Origin: an uncultured Chloroflexota bacterium
GTDB taxonomy: Bacteria > Chloroflexota > Anaerolineae > Anaerolineales > Anaerolineaceae
NCBI GenBank assembly: GCA_902786265.1
Contig: CADACE010000020.1
Span: forward strand, 2,428 to 66,427
Length of the DNA stretch: 64,000 nucleotides
Direction of reading: 5' to 3'
Position numbers and translations under genes: made by a program. Below are positions 15,868-24,539 of the stretch, piece by piece; the first letter of the stretch is position 1; each line of letters starts with the position of its first letter. The notes under the pieces were generated by a model. The model saw only the letters and a list, made by a program, of their open reading frames with translations, was not told the origin of the DNA and searched no databases.

Positions 15868-15904
15868 GCCATCTTACCGCTGACACCTGATACCTGACAC
15901 CTAT
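15868..15904. repeat. Degenerate CTGACACCT / CTGATACCT tandem words
   Basis: Three copies of a 9-base word (CTGACACCT, TGATACCT, TGACACCT) abut the stop of the minus-strand permease gene at 15901. This is the same style as the tracts at 3361 and 15408. Confidence 0.6.
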
Positions 15905-16734
15905 TTAATTCCATTCCCGATAAACGCCACCTTGATCTGGCGGTTGGCAAAGATATAGAGGATCAGCAGCGGAGCCATGAGCATCACGTTGCCGGCCATG
16001 GTCACATTCCAGGCAGAAATAAATTCCTCGCCAATGCTGGACAGGCGGTTCATCGCGATCGGCAGCGTGCGGATGTGGTCGTTGGTCGTCAGCGTCTGGA
16101 CCCAGAAGTAACCGTTCCATTTGCCGATAAAGGAGAGCATGACCTGCGTGATCATGAAGGGTTTGACTGCCGGCAGCATGACACGGAACATCACCGAAAA
16201 TTCGCTGGCGCCATCCAGCCGGGCGGCTTCGACCAGCTCCGCCGGCACCTGCTTGAAAGCATTGCGCAGGAAAAAGATCACACCTCCGCTGTAGATAAAC
16301 AGGAAGAAATAACTGGCGTAAGTATTCAGGAGCTTCATCCGGGAATACATCACAAAGATCGGCAGGAAAATGACCTGCGCGGGAATGATGATATCCGCCA
16401 TCATCAGGTAAAACAGTCCCTTTTTCCCTTTGAATTCAAAACGGGCAAAACCGTAAGCCGCCATGGTACAGGAGAGCATCAGGATCGCTGTTGCCCCGAT
16501 ACTCATGATGATGGAGTTTTTCCCGAAATGGGCAAAATCCGCGTGCCGCCAGGCTTCCGCATAATTCTCAAAATGAAATTCGGAAGGCCAGAAAGTCGGC
16601 GGGTAGGCAACTGCCTCATACAGGCCTTTGACGGAAGTGATGAGTGTCCAGTAGAAGGGGAAAACAAACATCACAAACAGGATGATCAGAAGGATGCATT
16701 CAAGGATGCGTGAAATTCTTTTTTTCGCTGTCAT
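15901..16734 (-). CDS. Carbohydrate ABC transporter permease (MalG type)
   Basis: 277 residues, six predicted membrane helices, with the EAARLDGASEFSVMFRVMLP loop that docks onto the ATPase. It forms the membrane channel together with the MalF-type partner encoded 9 bases upstream. The C-terminus QIKVAFIGNGIK resembles the VAGLTAGAVKG-type tail of MalG relatives. The gene is the last of the transport operon. The sugar is not identifiable from permease sequence. Confidence 0.92.
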   Translation of the reverse strand: MTAKKRISRILECILLIILFVMFVFPFYWTLITSVKGLYEAVAYPPTFWPSEFHFENYAEAWRHADFAHFGKNSIIMSIGATAILMLSCTMAAYGFARFEFKGKKGLFYLMMADIIIPAQVIFLPIFVMYSRMKLLNTYASYFFLFIYSGGVIFFLRNAFKQVPAELVEAARLDGASEFSVMFRVMLPAVKPFMITQVMLSFIGKWNGYFWVQTLTTNDHIRTLPIAMNRLSSIGEEFISAWNVTMAGNVMLMAPLLILYIFANRQIKVAFIGNGIK

Positions 16735-16743
16735 GACTCCTCC

Positions 16744-17667
16744 TTATTGGTAGTGTACCCGTTTGTCCAGGACCGAGAAGTTGATCACCGCGAGTGCACC
16801 GGAGATGAGCAGCAGCATGACCGCGGCAGCCATCGCCCGGCCATACTGATTAAAACCGAGACCCTGCTGGTAAATATAGAACGCGATCAGGTTGGTGGCG
16901 TTGTCCGGTCCGCCGTTCGTCATCATCTTCACCGTATCGAAACTGGTGAAGGCACCGGCCGTCGTGGTCACGACCATGTAAAGCAGCGTCGGGGAAAGCA
17001 GCGGGATCGTGATGCGGAAAAATGTTTTCGTGGGTGAGGATTTATCGAGTTTGGCTGCCTCATAAATATATTCCGGAATGCTGCGCAGCCCGGCGATGAT
17101 ACGTAGAGCACCGGCGCCGAGACCCGACCAGATCGACACAATGATGATCGAAAACAGCGCGCTGTCCCGTCCCTTATACCAGTAGGACGTCGGGAGGCCC
17201 AGGGCTTTCAGTCCCATGTTAAAGATACCGTTGTTCGGGTCCATCAGCCACATGAAGATCACCGCGATGGAGACCGAGGCAATGATGTGCGGCGTGAAGG
17301 AAACGGTCTGGACAATGTTGTGCGCAACGGAACGCTTGTTCAGGAAGACACCGAAAAGGATCTTTAGAAACAGTCCGACAAACAGGATCGCGATCATATA
17401 GATGATCGTATTGCTGAACACCTTACGAAAATCTTCACTCTGAAACAGGTAGCGGAAATTTCCCAAACCAAGGTATTTTTTCCGTCCGCTGATCGGGTCC
17501 CACTTGAAGAAGCTCATGTAGACCGCAAAGCACATGGGGAAGATCGTCAGCCAGATGTCAAAGATGACTGCCGGCGCGATCAGAAAATAAGGATTTTTCA
17601 GAAGCTTGTTGAAAAAGGTATAGACCTTCCCGTGCTTCCGCAGTTCATAACGTTCATTCATCCGCAT
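16744..17667 (-). CDS. Carbohydrate ABC transporter permease (MalF type)
   Basis: 307 residues with six membrane helices and the coupling loop EAAKLDKSSPTKTFFRITIP. The N-terminal segment FLIAPAVIFDIWLTIFPM is the usual first helix. The start ATG 17667 overlaps the end of the ATPase gene by 14 bases and has AAGAGGT inside that gene, so translation is coupled. It pairs with the MalG-type permease. In many MalFGK systems the ATPase is encoded elsewhere; here it is directly upstream. Confidence 0.92.
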   Translation of the reverse strand: MRMNERYELRKHGKVYTFFNKLLKNPYFLIAPAVIFDIWLTIFPMCFAVYMSFFKWDPISGRKKYLGLGNFRYLFQSEDFRKVFSNTIIYMIAILFVGLFLKILFGVFLNKRSVAHNIVQTVSFTPHIIASVSIAVIFMWLMDPNNGIFNMGLKALGLPTSYWYKGRDSALFSIIIVSIWSGLGAGALRIIAGLRSIPEYIYEAAKLDKSSPTKTFFRITIPLLSPTLLYMVVTTTAGAFTSFDTVKMMTNGGPDNATNLIAFYIYQQGLGFNQYGRAMAAAVMLLLISGALAVINFSVLDKRVHYQ

Positions 17668-18685
17668 GATAAACCTCTTTCAGTTCGCCGATCGCAAAGG
17701 GCTCGCAGACATTCTGGTCCTGGTCAAAGAAGAACAGATCCGCATCCGGAACATAAAGCCTGTAACGATTGTCCGGTTCCAGTTCCTCCGTCGAGCGCAT
17801 GACGATCTTGCCCATTCCGGTTTCAAAGGTATACTGGTAATCAAAACCCAGAAATTCGCTTGTCAGCAGGTCTGCCTCAAAGCTGAAAGACGCTCCTGTG
17901 CCGTCTGTTTTCAATCCTCGGGGTTTGAAGCCGATGTATTTTCCGTTACCCAACAGGAACACATTCATGCCGGGATCGCCGATGAACTGGGCAACGAAGA
18001 TATTCTGCGGATTCTTGTAGATTTCCTTTGGGCTGCCCTGCTGCATGATCTTGCCGTTATGCATCACGACGATATCGGTCGCCATGGTCAGCGCTTCGAC
18101 CTGGTCATGGGTCACGTAGATGAAGGTAGTCTCCATCTGCTTGAACATCTGGATCAGTTCCGAACGCATCTGGTTGCGCAGCTTGGCGTCCAGGTTGGAG
18201 AGCGGTTCATCCATCAGGAAAGCTTTCGGAGATTTGGAGATGGCTCGGGCAAGGGCGACACGCTGCCGCTGTCCCCCGGAAAGCTGGTTCGGCATGCGGT
18301 TGGCGAACTCGGTCAGACCCGTCAGTTCCAGCACATCCTTGATGCGTTGGTTGATCTGCTCTTTGGTCATCTTGTAATTCTTCAGTCCGAACTCAATGTT
18401 TCCCCTGACCGTCATATGCGGATAGATTGCGTAGTTCTGAAAGACCATCGCAAGGTTCCGGTCTCCCGGTTCCATCCGGGTGATGTCCGTGTTGTCAACG
18501 GTGATCGTTCCTGAGGTCACATCCTCCAGCCCTGCGATCATGCGCAGTGTAGTCGTTTTTCCGCATCCGGAAGGGCCAAGAAGGACAGTGAATGAACCAT
18601 CCTTAATAGTCAGGTCCATACCCTCAATGACAGGCTCCTTGCTGCCCGGATAAACTTTTTTGATATCTTTCAAAATGATCGGCAT
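17654..18685 (-). CDS. Carbohydrate ABC transporter ATPase (MalK/UgpC/MsmK type)
   Basis: 343 residues. Walker [11 protein letters not shown]-loop [14 protein letters not shown], signature [14 protein letters not shown], Walker [15 protein letters not shown] and the H-loop in [10 protein letters not shown] are all intact. A C-terminal regulatory beta domain follows from about residue 235, shorter than in MalK. It energises the MalF/MalG pair encoded immediately downstream. A paralogue at 61904-63016 is monocistronic. The gene is preceded by a 255-base gap with an intercistronic hairpin behind the binding-protein gene. Confidence 0.93.
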   Translation of the reverse strand: MPIILKDIKKVYPGSKEPVIEGMDLTIKDGSFTVLLGPSGCGKTTTLRMIAGLEDVTSGTITVDNTDITRMEPGDRNLAMVFQNYAIYPHMTVRGNIEFGLKNYKMTKEQINQRIKDVLELTGLTEFANRMPNQLSGGQRQRVALARAISKSPKAFLMDEPLSNLDAKLRNQMRSELIQMFKQMETTFIYVTHDQVEALTMATDIVVMHNGKIMQQGSPKEIYKNPQNIFVAQFIGDPGMNVFLLGNGKYIGFKPRGLKTDGTGASFSFEADLLTSEFLGFDYQYTFETGMGKIVMRSTEELEPDNRYRLYVPDADLFFFDQDQNVCEPFAIGELKEVYHADE

Positions 18686-18689
18686 CTTT

Positions 18690-18840
18690 TATCCCTCCAT
18701 CCTTTTCTATAAGTCAGAAATTAGGAATCAGGGGAGAGAAGTGAACACTTCACGTTCGGTTCGCTATTCTGCATCCGATAACCTAAAATCTCTAACCTTC
18801 TTACTTATAATGGTCCTCAATGAGGACAGGTCCGCCCCGA
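18690..18840. repeat. Low-complexity gap with small palindromes
   Basis: It contains AAATTAGGAATCAGG- and CCTAAAATCTCTAACC-type words, the dyad GTGAAC-ACTT-CAC, and the perfect palindrome GTCCTCAATGAGGAC followed by AGGTCC. The TGAGGACAG string is also found in the hairpin at 12724-12794. No gene is present. Confidence 0.5.
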
Positions 18841-18890
18841 ATCAGCCGGGATTCGGAAAAGATCAATACCCATTGAATATCAGCATGATC

Positions 18891-18924
18891 CGAAAAGGGA
18901 AGGAGTAAAATCCTTCCCTTTTCG
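18891..18924 (-). terminator. Intercistronic hairpin after the first binding-protein gene
   Basis: Perfect 13-base arms CGAAAAGGGAAGG / CCTTCCCTTTTCG, 17 bases after the stop of the binding-protein gene at 18941. A near copy follows the second binding-protein gene. In transport operons such hairpins commonly raise binding-protein output over the membrane subunits. Confidence 0.75.
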
Positions 18925-18940
18925 ATTTTCAGACGCGATA

Positions 18941-20278
18941 TTACCAGGCGTTGTCGTCAATGATCTGCTGGAATTTGACTTCCAGATCATCGATCATCTG
19001 ATAGACATCGGTGGTATCAGGATTCAGACAAAGCTGTTCAAATTTATCGACCCCGTAGGAATACATTTCAGACCAGTACGGAGTGTTCGGACGTGCATGC
19101 AGGTACGGAACAGAATCATAGATCGCCTGAAGGCCCGGAAGTTCTTCCAATAATGCTTTGCCGCCTTCACTGTCCAGTGCACTCTGGGTGACCATCATGT
19201 CACCTGTGGTCTGTGAACGTTCGACCATCTTTTCGACGGAAGCGATATAAGAAAGCCATCCACCGGCAAAGAGTTTTTCGGTTTCACTCTTGGAATCCGC
19301 AAGAACCCAGCAGGATCCGCCGCTGACGATATGAGTTCCGCCTTCACCCGCCGGCTGGATATATGTGGACAGTGTATAACCGTACTCAGCAGCCGCATCG
19401 TAGCGTTTTTTCATAGAGTTCGAGGAAATGAGCAAGATACCGACATCACCTTTTGCCAAAGCAAGCGTACACTGGTCATATGGTTCCGGTGAACTGTAAA
19501 AGCTTGTAACATAACCTTCTTTCAGACCTTCCTGGATTCGCAGTGCATACTTTGCACCGACATAATCGTAATCCTTTCCAAAGGAAGGATGCTGTCCGTC
19601 ATCGGTCAGGATCTGTCCGCCATCGGCATAAACTGCTGATTCCCAGTTCCACAGGTCAGTGTCCCACCAGATCGCAAAACCCGGTTTACCGGTTTTCTCA
19701 TAAATATCCTTTGCGCACTGGAACATATCGTCGTTTGTCTTGATCATGTCGCCGGTCCAGCCAACTTCGGCCAGGACTTCATTGTTGACAAACAAAACAG
19801 GATTGGAACGGGCAGCCGGGGCGCCGATAAGGCGGTCCCCATCATAAAGAGAAGCGGAAAGCAGACCTGGCAGATAATCTTTTACAGTGGCTTCCGGCAC
19901 CCACTTGCCCAGGTCTGCAGCGATCGCGGCAAAGCTCTTGACTGTGGATTCTTCCGCCATCCAGATGCCTGGCAGGTCACCTGCGACAGAGGCTGCCGTA
20001 ACTTTTTCACGAACGTCATCATATCCACCCTGATGGATATATTCGATTGTCACATGGTCGAACATAGCCGAATATTCATTGGCAAAATTCGTGAAGATCG
20101 TACCGCGGGAAGTTGGTTTGCTGGTACCATCTTTACCCCAGATCTCGATACGGATATCTTCGGTCAGGGAGGCATCGAGAGCCTTCAGCTCAGCCATATT
20201 GGCCGGTTCCTGGGCAAAACAGACAGCTGCAGATAATAAAAGTGAAGCAGCCAACAACAATACCATAAGTTTTTTCAT
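18941..20278 (-). CDS. ABC transporter substrate-binding protein (paralogue 1)
   Basis: 445 residues from ATG 20278, which has AAAGGAG at proper distance. The signal peptide KKLMVLLLAASLLLSAAVCFAQ has no valid lipobox, so cleavage near CFAQ by signal peptidase I is likely. The mature part is an extracellular solute-binding protein family 1 fold, with YDGDRLIGAPAARS, WNWESAVYADGGQILTDDG and LHARPNTPYWSEMY shared almost word for word with the next gene. It delivers a sugar or oligosaccharide to the MalF/MalG permease. Its own promoter with a LacI-type palindrome lies at 20371-20399. High identity to paralogue 2 indicates tandem duplication. Confidence 0.92.
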   Translation of the reverse strand: MKKLMVLLLAASLLLSAAVCFAQEPANMAELKALDASLTEDIRIEIWGKDGTSKPTSRGTIFTNFANEYSAMFDHVTIEYIHQGGYDDVREKVTAASVAGDLPGIWMAEESTVKSFAAIAADLGKWVPEATVKDYLPGLLSASLYDGDRLIGAPAARSNPVLFVNNEVLAEVGWTGDMIKTNDDMFQCAKDIYEKTGKPGFAIWWDTDLWNWESAVYADGGQILTDDGQHPSFGKDYDYVGAKYALRIQEGLKEGYVTSFYSSPEPYDQCTLALAKGDVGILLISSNSMKKRYDAAAEYGYTLSTYIQPAGEGGTHIVSGGSCWVLADSKSETEKLFAGGWLSYIASVEKMVERSQTTGDMMVTQSALDSEGGKALLEELPGLQAIYDSVPYLHARPNTPYWSEMYSYGVDKFEQLCLNPDTTDVYQMIDDLEVKFQQIIDDNAW

Positions 20279-20370
20279 TGGGTTTTCTCCTTTATTATTA
20301 CCACATAACATGGTTGATCCTTATTGATAAATGATCCGCTCAGATACTGCTTGCTCGGAACATATTGTTT

Positions 20371-20399
20371 ATTATATGAATTGCAACCGGTTGCATCAA
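20371..20399 (-). promoter_or_regulatory. Promoter with LacI-type operator before binding protein 1
   Basis: On the minus strand TTGATG (20399-20394), 17-base spacer, TATAAT (20376-20371). The 14-base perfect palindrome TGCAACCGGTTGCA (20382-20395) fills the spacer and touches the -35 box. The central CG and half-site TGCAACC are typical of LacI-family operators, so repression is expected. Confidence 0.75.
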
Positions 20400-20479
20400 G
20401 GTTATATATGTCAGATTTTTGTTGATATTCCAAAAACCTGCGATCTTACCTCTTACATGGATAATGACAGAAATATTCG

Positions 20480-20511
20480 GAAAAGGGAAGGCATATGAAC
20501 CTTCCCTTTTC
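20480..20511 (-). terminator. Hairpin after the second binding-protein gene
   Basis: Arms GAAAAGGGAAGG / CCTTCCCTTTTC, perfect over 12 bases, 18 bases after the stop at 20529. It is almost the same sequence as the hairpin at 18891-18924, so the duplicated unit included the hairpin. Confidence 0.75.
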
Positions 20512-20528
20512 AAATAATCGGTCAGAAA

Positions 20529-21869
20529 TTACCAGGCGTTGTCATCGATGATTTGCTGGAATTTCGTTTCCAGGTCATCGATCATTGCATATACGTCAGT
20601 CTTGTCAGGCTGCAGCGTGAACTGTTCGACTTTATCAATACCGTAAGTGTACATTTCAGCCCAGTACGGAGTGTTCGGGCGGGCATGCAGATACGGGATG
20701 GTATCATAAGTCGCCTGGAATCCCGGGAAGTCCGCGATCAGCTGCTTGCCGGCTTCACTGTTATAAGCAGATTCTGTGATCATCATTGAACCGGTCTTTG
20801 AAGTGATCGTCATCACATTTTCCGGCTGGGCAAGGTAAGCCAGATAAGCACCGGCAAAGAGCTTTTCGGTATCGGGCTTGTCTTCCGCAATCATCCAGTT
20901 GGAACCGCCGCCGGTCACATGGATCCCGCCTTCGCCTGCAGGCTGCACCCAGGTGGACAGGGTATAGCCGTTTTCTGCAGCTGCCTCGAAACGCTTCGGC
21001 ATGCTGTTGCAGGAGCGCAGTTCCATGGCGACATCGCCCTGGACAAGCGCGAGGGTAACGGCATCCTCAGGATCTGCCTCATCATAATACTGGTCGATAT
21101 AGCCTGCAAGCAGTCCTTCCTGGACGCGCAGAAGGAATTTCGCGCCGACATAGTCATAATCCTTGCCGAAGGCAGGTGCGGAACCGTCATCTGTCAGGAT
21201 CTGGCCGCCGTCAGCGTAGACCGCGGATTCCCAGTGCCAGAGGTCCGTATCCCAGAAGGCACCAAAACCAGGTTTGCCGGTCTTTTCATAGACATCCTTC
21301 GCGCACTGGAACATGTCATCATTCGTCTTGATCATATCGCCGCTCCAGCCGGCAGCAGCCAGAAGCTCATTGTTGACGACCAGTACCGGCAGGGAACGGG
21401 CAGCAGGAGCACCGATCAGGCGGTCCCCGTCATACAGTGAGTCGGAGAGCAGACCATCCATATAATCATCGACAGCAGCAGAAGGCATCCATTCGTTCAG
21501 GTCAGCTGCGATTGCGGCAAAACCCTTGACGGTAGATTCTTCCGTCAGCCAAATGTGAGGAAGCTCACCCGCGACAGCGGCTGCCATGACTTTCGCATTC
21601 GTTTCGGAGTAACCGCCCTGATGGACATATTCATAATTGACATGCTCAAACTGGGCAGAAAGATCATCAGCCATCTGTTTGTACCATTTCCCGCGGGAGG
21701 TGTCTTTTTCACCAACACTGTCTTTACTCCAGATCAGGATCGTGATATCCTTGTCCAGGGAAGCGTCAAGCGCTTTCAGGTCGACACCATCCGCCTTGTT
21801 CTCGGCGAAAACTGCAGCTGCTGTAACGAGCAGCATCACTGCCAACAACAATACCATTAATTTTTTCAT
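20529..21869 (-). CDS. ABC transporter substrate-binding protein (paralogue 2)
   Basis: 446 residues. Signal peptide KKLMVLLLAVMLLVTAAAVF ends in AENKADG and lacks a lipobox cysteine. The mature part closely matches paralogue 1 (GGYSETNAKVMAAAVAGELP, DTDLWHWESAVYADGGQIL, LHARPNTPYWAEMYTYGIDK). It starts with ATG behind AGGAGGAG. It has a promoter (TTGACA-17-TAGTAT) facing the DeoR-type gene, with copies of CGGTCAA in between. Divergence from paralogue 1 in the ligand region may tune specificity, or the pair may simply raise capacity under two signals. Confidence 0.92.
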   Translation of the reverse strand: MKKLMVLLLAVMLLVTAAAVFAENKADGVDLKALDASLDKDITILIWSKDSVGEKDTSRGKWYKQMADDLSAQFEHVNYEYVHQGGYSETNAKVMAAAVAGELPHIWLTEESTVKGFAAIAADLNEWMPSAAVDDYMDGLLSDSLYDGDRLIGAPAARSLPVLVVNNELLAAAGWSGDMIKTNDDMFQCAKDVYEKTGKPGFGAFWDTDLWHWESAVYADGGQILTDDGSAPAFGKDYDYVGAKFLLRVQEGLLAGYIDQYYDEADPEDAVTLALVQGDVAMELRSCNSMPKRFEAAAENGYTLSTWVQPAGEGGIHVTGGGSNWMIAEDKPDTEKLFAGAYLAYLAQPENVMTITSKTGSMMITESAYNSEAGKQLIADFPGFQATYDTIPYLHARPNTPYWAEMYTYGIDKVEQFTLQPDKTDVYAMIDDLETKFQQIIDDNAW

Positions 21870-22061
21870 TGGATCTCCTCCTGTTTTAATAAACCACTTG
21901 ATGTGGTTGATTCACATTTTGAACCGGGATCGCCCCTTTGCGGGTCTGCCCCGTCCGGATACTATATTACGGATGTTATGAAAAAAATCATTCCACTCGG
22001 TCAGTTCTCCGTTTCCATGCTTGAAATGGTTATTATGATTGATATGTCTATTCAATATTAA

Positions 22062-22090
22062 ATACTATCTGACTTTATTTTACTTGTCAA
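22062..22090 (-). promoter_or_regulatory. Promoter of binding protein 2
   Basis: On the minus strand TTGACA (22090-22085), 17-base spacer, TAGTAT (22067-22062). The -35 box lies 28 bases from the nearest copy of the CGGTCAA element. Confidence 0.7.
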
Positions 22091-22117
22091 ATTGCTGTTT
22101 ACCGAAAAACTGCAAAT

Positions 22118-22166
22118 CGGTCAAAAATTGAAAACATTCGGTCAATCCTGCAGAAATTTTTGACCG
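22118..22166. promoter_or_regulatory. CGGTCAA operator array for the second DeoR-type regulator
   Basis: Two outer copies, CGGTCAAAAATT (22118-22129) and its exact complement AATTTTTGACCG (22155-22166), flank a third copy CGGTCAAT (22139-22146). The right outer copy overlaps the -35 box of the regulator gene. Position and symmetry fit a DeoR-type repressor controlling both directions. Confidence 0.65.
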
Positions 22167-22189
22167 CTTGATTAATTATCAGATAAAAT
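22160..22189 (+). promoter_or_regulatory. Promoter of the second DeoR-type regulator
   Basis: TTGACC (22160-22165), 18-base spacer, TAAAAT (22184-22189), 60 bases before the start codon. Its -35 box is part of the CGGTCAA array. Confidence 0.6.
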
Positions 22190-22248
22190 AAAATAAGATA
22201 TGTATTTTTTTCAAAGCGCCGGCATCACATTTATTCGGAGGATAATAT

Positions 22249-23019
22249 ATGAAAAGCGATCGCCTGATAAAACTGAAACAACAATTTATCGAAAAAAAAC
22301 AGCTCAGCTGCAATGAGATCTGTGAAGTATTCGGCGTTTCTATAGAAACAGTGCGGCGGGATCTGGCCGCGCTGGAAAAAGACGGCACGATCCGCAGAAT
22401 TTACGGCGGCGCTGTTCTGATTGACAATACTGCCGTTCCGAACCCGATCCTGCCTTATGCTACACGGAAAATTTATAACTATCGGGAAAAAGAGAACATG
22501 GCGCGTGAGATCGTGGATCGTCTTGAAGACAATACGACCATCGCGCTGGATTCCGGAACCACGATCCTCCCTGTGGCGAAGCTGCTTTACCTCCGTAAAA
22601 ATCTGAATATCATTACCAATGACGTTCACATTGCGTCGGAGCTCAGCGCTGATACTGATCATAAGATCTATCTGGTCGGCGGACTGCTGAGGAAGGATGA
22701 CCTGATCACGGGAGGCTTCTTTTCCCAGGAGTTTATGGAGAACTTTTCCCATATCGATACCGCGGTCATGACCGCGGACGGCTTTATGGATGGACTTGCG
22801 GATTTCAATGTGGATATGGGCTCACTGAAAAAAGCGATGATACGCAAAGCCGCCAAGGTGTTTGCCGCGGTCGATCACACTAAATTTTCAACGCGGGCTT
22901 TGAATAGAGTCTGCGGACTGAAGGATCTGGACCTTGTGGTCACAGGGAAAGATGCCCCTGAGGATTCGATCAATGCTCTGCGCAGTGCCGGTGTGGAAGT
23001 TATCCTGGTGGAGGATTGA
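22249..23019 (+). CDS. DeoR/GlpR-family transcriptional regulator
   Basis: 256 residues. Winged helix (residues 6-60) with CNEICEVFGVSIETVRRDLA, then IRRIYGGAVL, and an effector domain with IALDSGTTILPVAKLL, IITNDVHIA and VGGLLRKDD. This is a more canonical DeoR than the one at 9428 (VRRDL, TND present). It should repress until a phosphosugar binds. It is divergent from the ABC transport operon across about 380 bases with two promoters and the CGGTCAA array. Start ATG has TCGGAGGA before it. A strong terminator follows the gene. Confidence 0.92.
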   Translation: MKSDRLIKLKQQFIEKKQLSCNEICEVFGVSIETVRRDLAALEKDGTIRRIYGGAVLIDNTAVPNPILPYATRKIYNYREKENMAREIVDRLEDNTTIALDSGTTILPVAKLLYLRKNLNIITNDVHIASELSADTDHKIYLVGGLLRKDDLITGGFFSQEFMENFSHIDTAVMTADGFMDGLADFNVDMGSLKKAMIRKAAKVFAAVDHTKFSTRALNRVCGLKDLDLVVTGKDAPEDSINALRSAGVEVILVED

Positions 23020-23045
23020 CCTGCAGACCTGAAAAAGATGAAATA

Positions 23046-23085
23046 AAAAATCAGGGGCTTTGTTTGCGGCAGCCCCTGATTTTTA
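23046..23085. terminator. Bidirectional terminator between converging genes
   Basis: Stem AAAAATCAGGGGCT / AGCCCCTGATTTTT around an 11-base loop; A-run on the left and T-run on the right make it work in both directions. It separates the DeoR gene from the convergent membrane-protein gene. Confidence 0.85.
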
Positions 23086-23102
23086 TATTGAACGAAGGAG
23101 AA

Positions 23103-23582
23103 TTACTCTTGCGGACCGAGATATTTGGATCCATCCGCTCCGAGGATCACCATGAAAATCGGGAAGAGGAAAAACAGGCCGAGGACAAAGAAGAAGTTTT
23201 TGCCGAAGGCTTTTGCCAGCTGGTAACAGTCGATGATCATGATAATGTAAAGCGTGATCAAAAAGACGATCGTCAGAGAGTCGTGGATATAAGGCTTGAT
23301 GTGAAATACAGCGTTTACCGCACCGCTCAGGAACAGACAGCAGATAGCGAGAACCGCTACCCACAGCCATGCGATCATACTGTTCCATGACAGGTCCAGC
23401 TGATGCCAGTCGCTCAGAACCGGAATAAAACCGTGCCAGGGTGTCTTTCCGGCTTTTTTGAAGACCAGGAACTTGCCCACAGCCTGCAGAGCCCAGCAGA
23501 TGAGCGGGATCACGATGACTAAAGCAGCACCATAAGCTGCGACAGCCGAGTTGACAAAATTGCTAAGATAACTACCTTCCAT
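23103..23582 (-). CDS. DUF5684-like membrane protein
   Basis: 159 residues with four membrane segments. The cytosolic loop KAGKTPWHGFIPVLSDWHQL and the C-terminal QLAKAFGKNFFFVLGLFFLFPIF, then GADGSKYLG, fit DUF5684, a family of small membrane proteins of unknown role sometimes linked to signal peptidase-like neighbours. It starts behind GAGGTAAG. It may be the last gene of the 25226-23103 minus-strand group, although about 220 bases without a gene lie between it and the next. Confidence 0.75.
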   Translation of the reverse strand: MEGSYLSNFVNSAVAAYGAALVIVIPLICWALQAVGKFLVFKKAGKTPWHGFIPVLSDWHQLDLSWNSMIAWLWVAVLAICCLFLSGAVNAVFHIKPYIHDSLTIVFLITLYIIMIIDCYQLAKAFGKNFFFVLGLFFLFPIFMVILGADGSKYLGPQE

Positions 23583-23799
23583 AAATACTTACCTCTTTTC
23601 TAATATGGTTTCCTGCTTTTCAGGAATCATGCCGGTCTGTTTTGTTCCGTCCGGGATACGGAAAAGGCCGAAACTCCTTCAATAAAACCCGGTACTTCAC
23701 ATAAAATCAGGTGTTTCCTTACTCTTTCATATAAGCTCCGTAAAAAAAGCTTATTATTTTTTCCCTTTCTGCCTGTATATAAAGCAAGCCCCAAGTTTT

Positions 23800-24537
23800 T
23801 TATGATCCTGTCTGCCCGGCTGCCAGAAGATATTTCAGATAATCCGTACATCTCTCAAGCCGGGGTGTGTTGGCGATGATCCCCAGGAAGATGCTGTCCG
23901 GAAATCCGGCACCGCTGATCACAGGGATTCCTGAAAGATCAAGAGCGTTCGTCCTCAGCGCAGTCACTTCATGGTATTCATCCGCCTCATTCAGGTTATA
24001 TTCGATGGCGTTATCCTCAAGAACAACGACATTTTCCGTCAGGTACGGCAGCAACGCTTCCGGAATACCGCCTCTTTCCGCGAATTCGGAAAGGTCCAGC
24101 AGGTAACCGGCCGCGGAAAGGATCTCCAGAGCTTCCCTGTTCATCAAAACCAGGTCCAGCAGTTTTCCGTTGATCGTTGCCATCAGCTTCAGCCGCGAAG
24201 CATAAGCCATTTGATGGTCAGCATCGGCGGGATCCGCTGAAATATACATATTCCGGTAGAGCAGAACATCTGTCTTCTTCGGATCCTCACCCGCGAAATC
24301 CAGATATCCCTGCCGGAGTGACTCCTCCAATTCACCGCCTGCGCTGACGTTGAGGCAGGCAATATAAAGGAGGTTCTGTTTTTTTGTCAGCTGCCCGTAA
24401 ATCACGCTGCCGAGGATGACAGCCGCGATGATGCCGAGCAGGATCGCCCACCAGTAATAGGTCAGGATGTAGACGAGTTTCGCTTTCAGCCCCATCCGCC
24501 GGTAAGCTTCACGGACGGCTTTTTCATCCCTTCCCAT
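23800..24537 (-). CDS. Unknown single-pass membrane protein
   Basis: 245 residues. A basic N-terminus (GRDEKAVREAYRRMGLKAK) and one membrane helix at about residues 24-47 (YYWWAILLGIIAAVILGSVI) are followed by an extracellular domain of about 195 residues. The outer part has LVLMNREALEILSAAGYLLDLSEF, which recalls the 'placed in the hinge' segments of solute-binding proteins (a mapped residue set with DLSEF after AGYLLDL), but similarity is too faint to assign a family. It is 2 bases downstream of the YesL-type gene, so co-translation is likely; YesL-type genes are usually found with sugar uptake genes. No catalytic motif is visible. Confidence 0.65.
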   Translation of the reverse strand: MGRDEKAVREAYRRMGLKAKLVYILTYYWWAILLGIIAAVILGSVIYGQLTKKQNLLYIACLNVSAGGELEESLRQGYLDFAGEDPKKTDVLLYRNMYISADPADADHQMAYASRLKLMATINGKLLDLVLMNREALEILSAAGYLLDLSEFAERGGIPEALLPYLTENVVVLEDNAIEYNLNEADEYHEVTALRTNALDLSGIPVISGAGFPDSIFLGIIANTPRLERCTDYLKYLLAAGQTGS

Positions 24538-24539
24538 TT

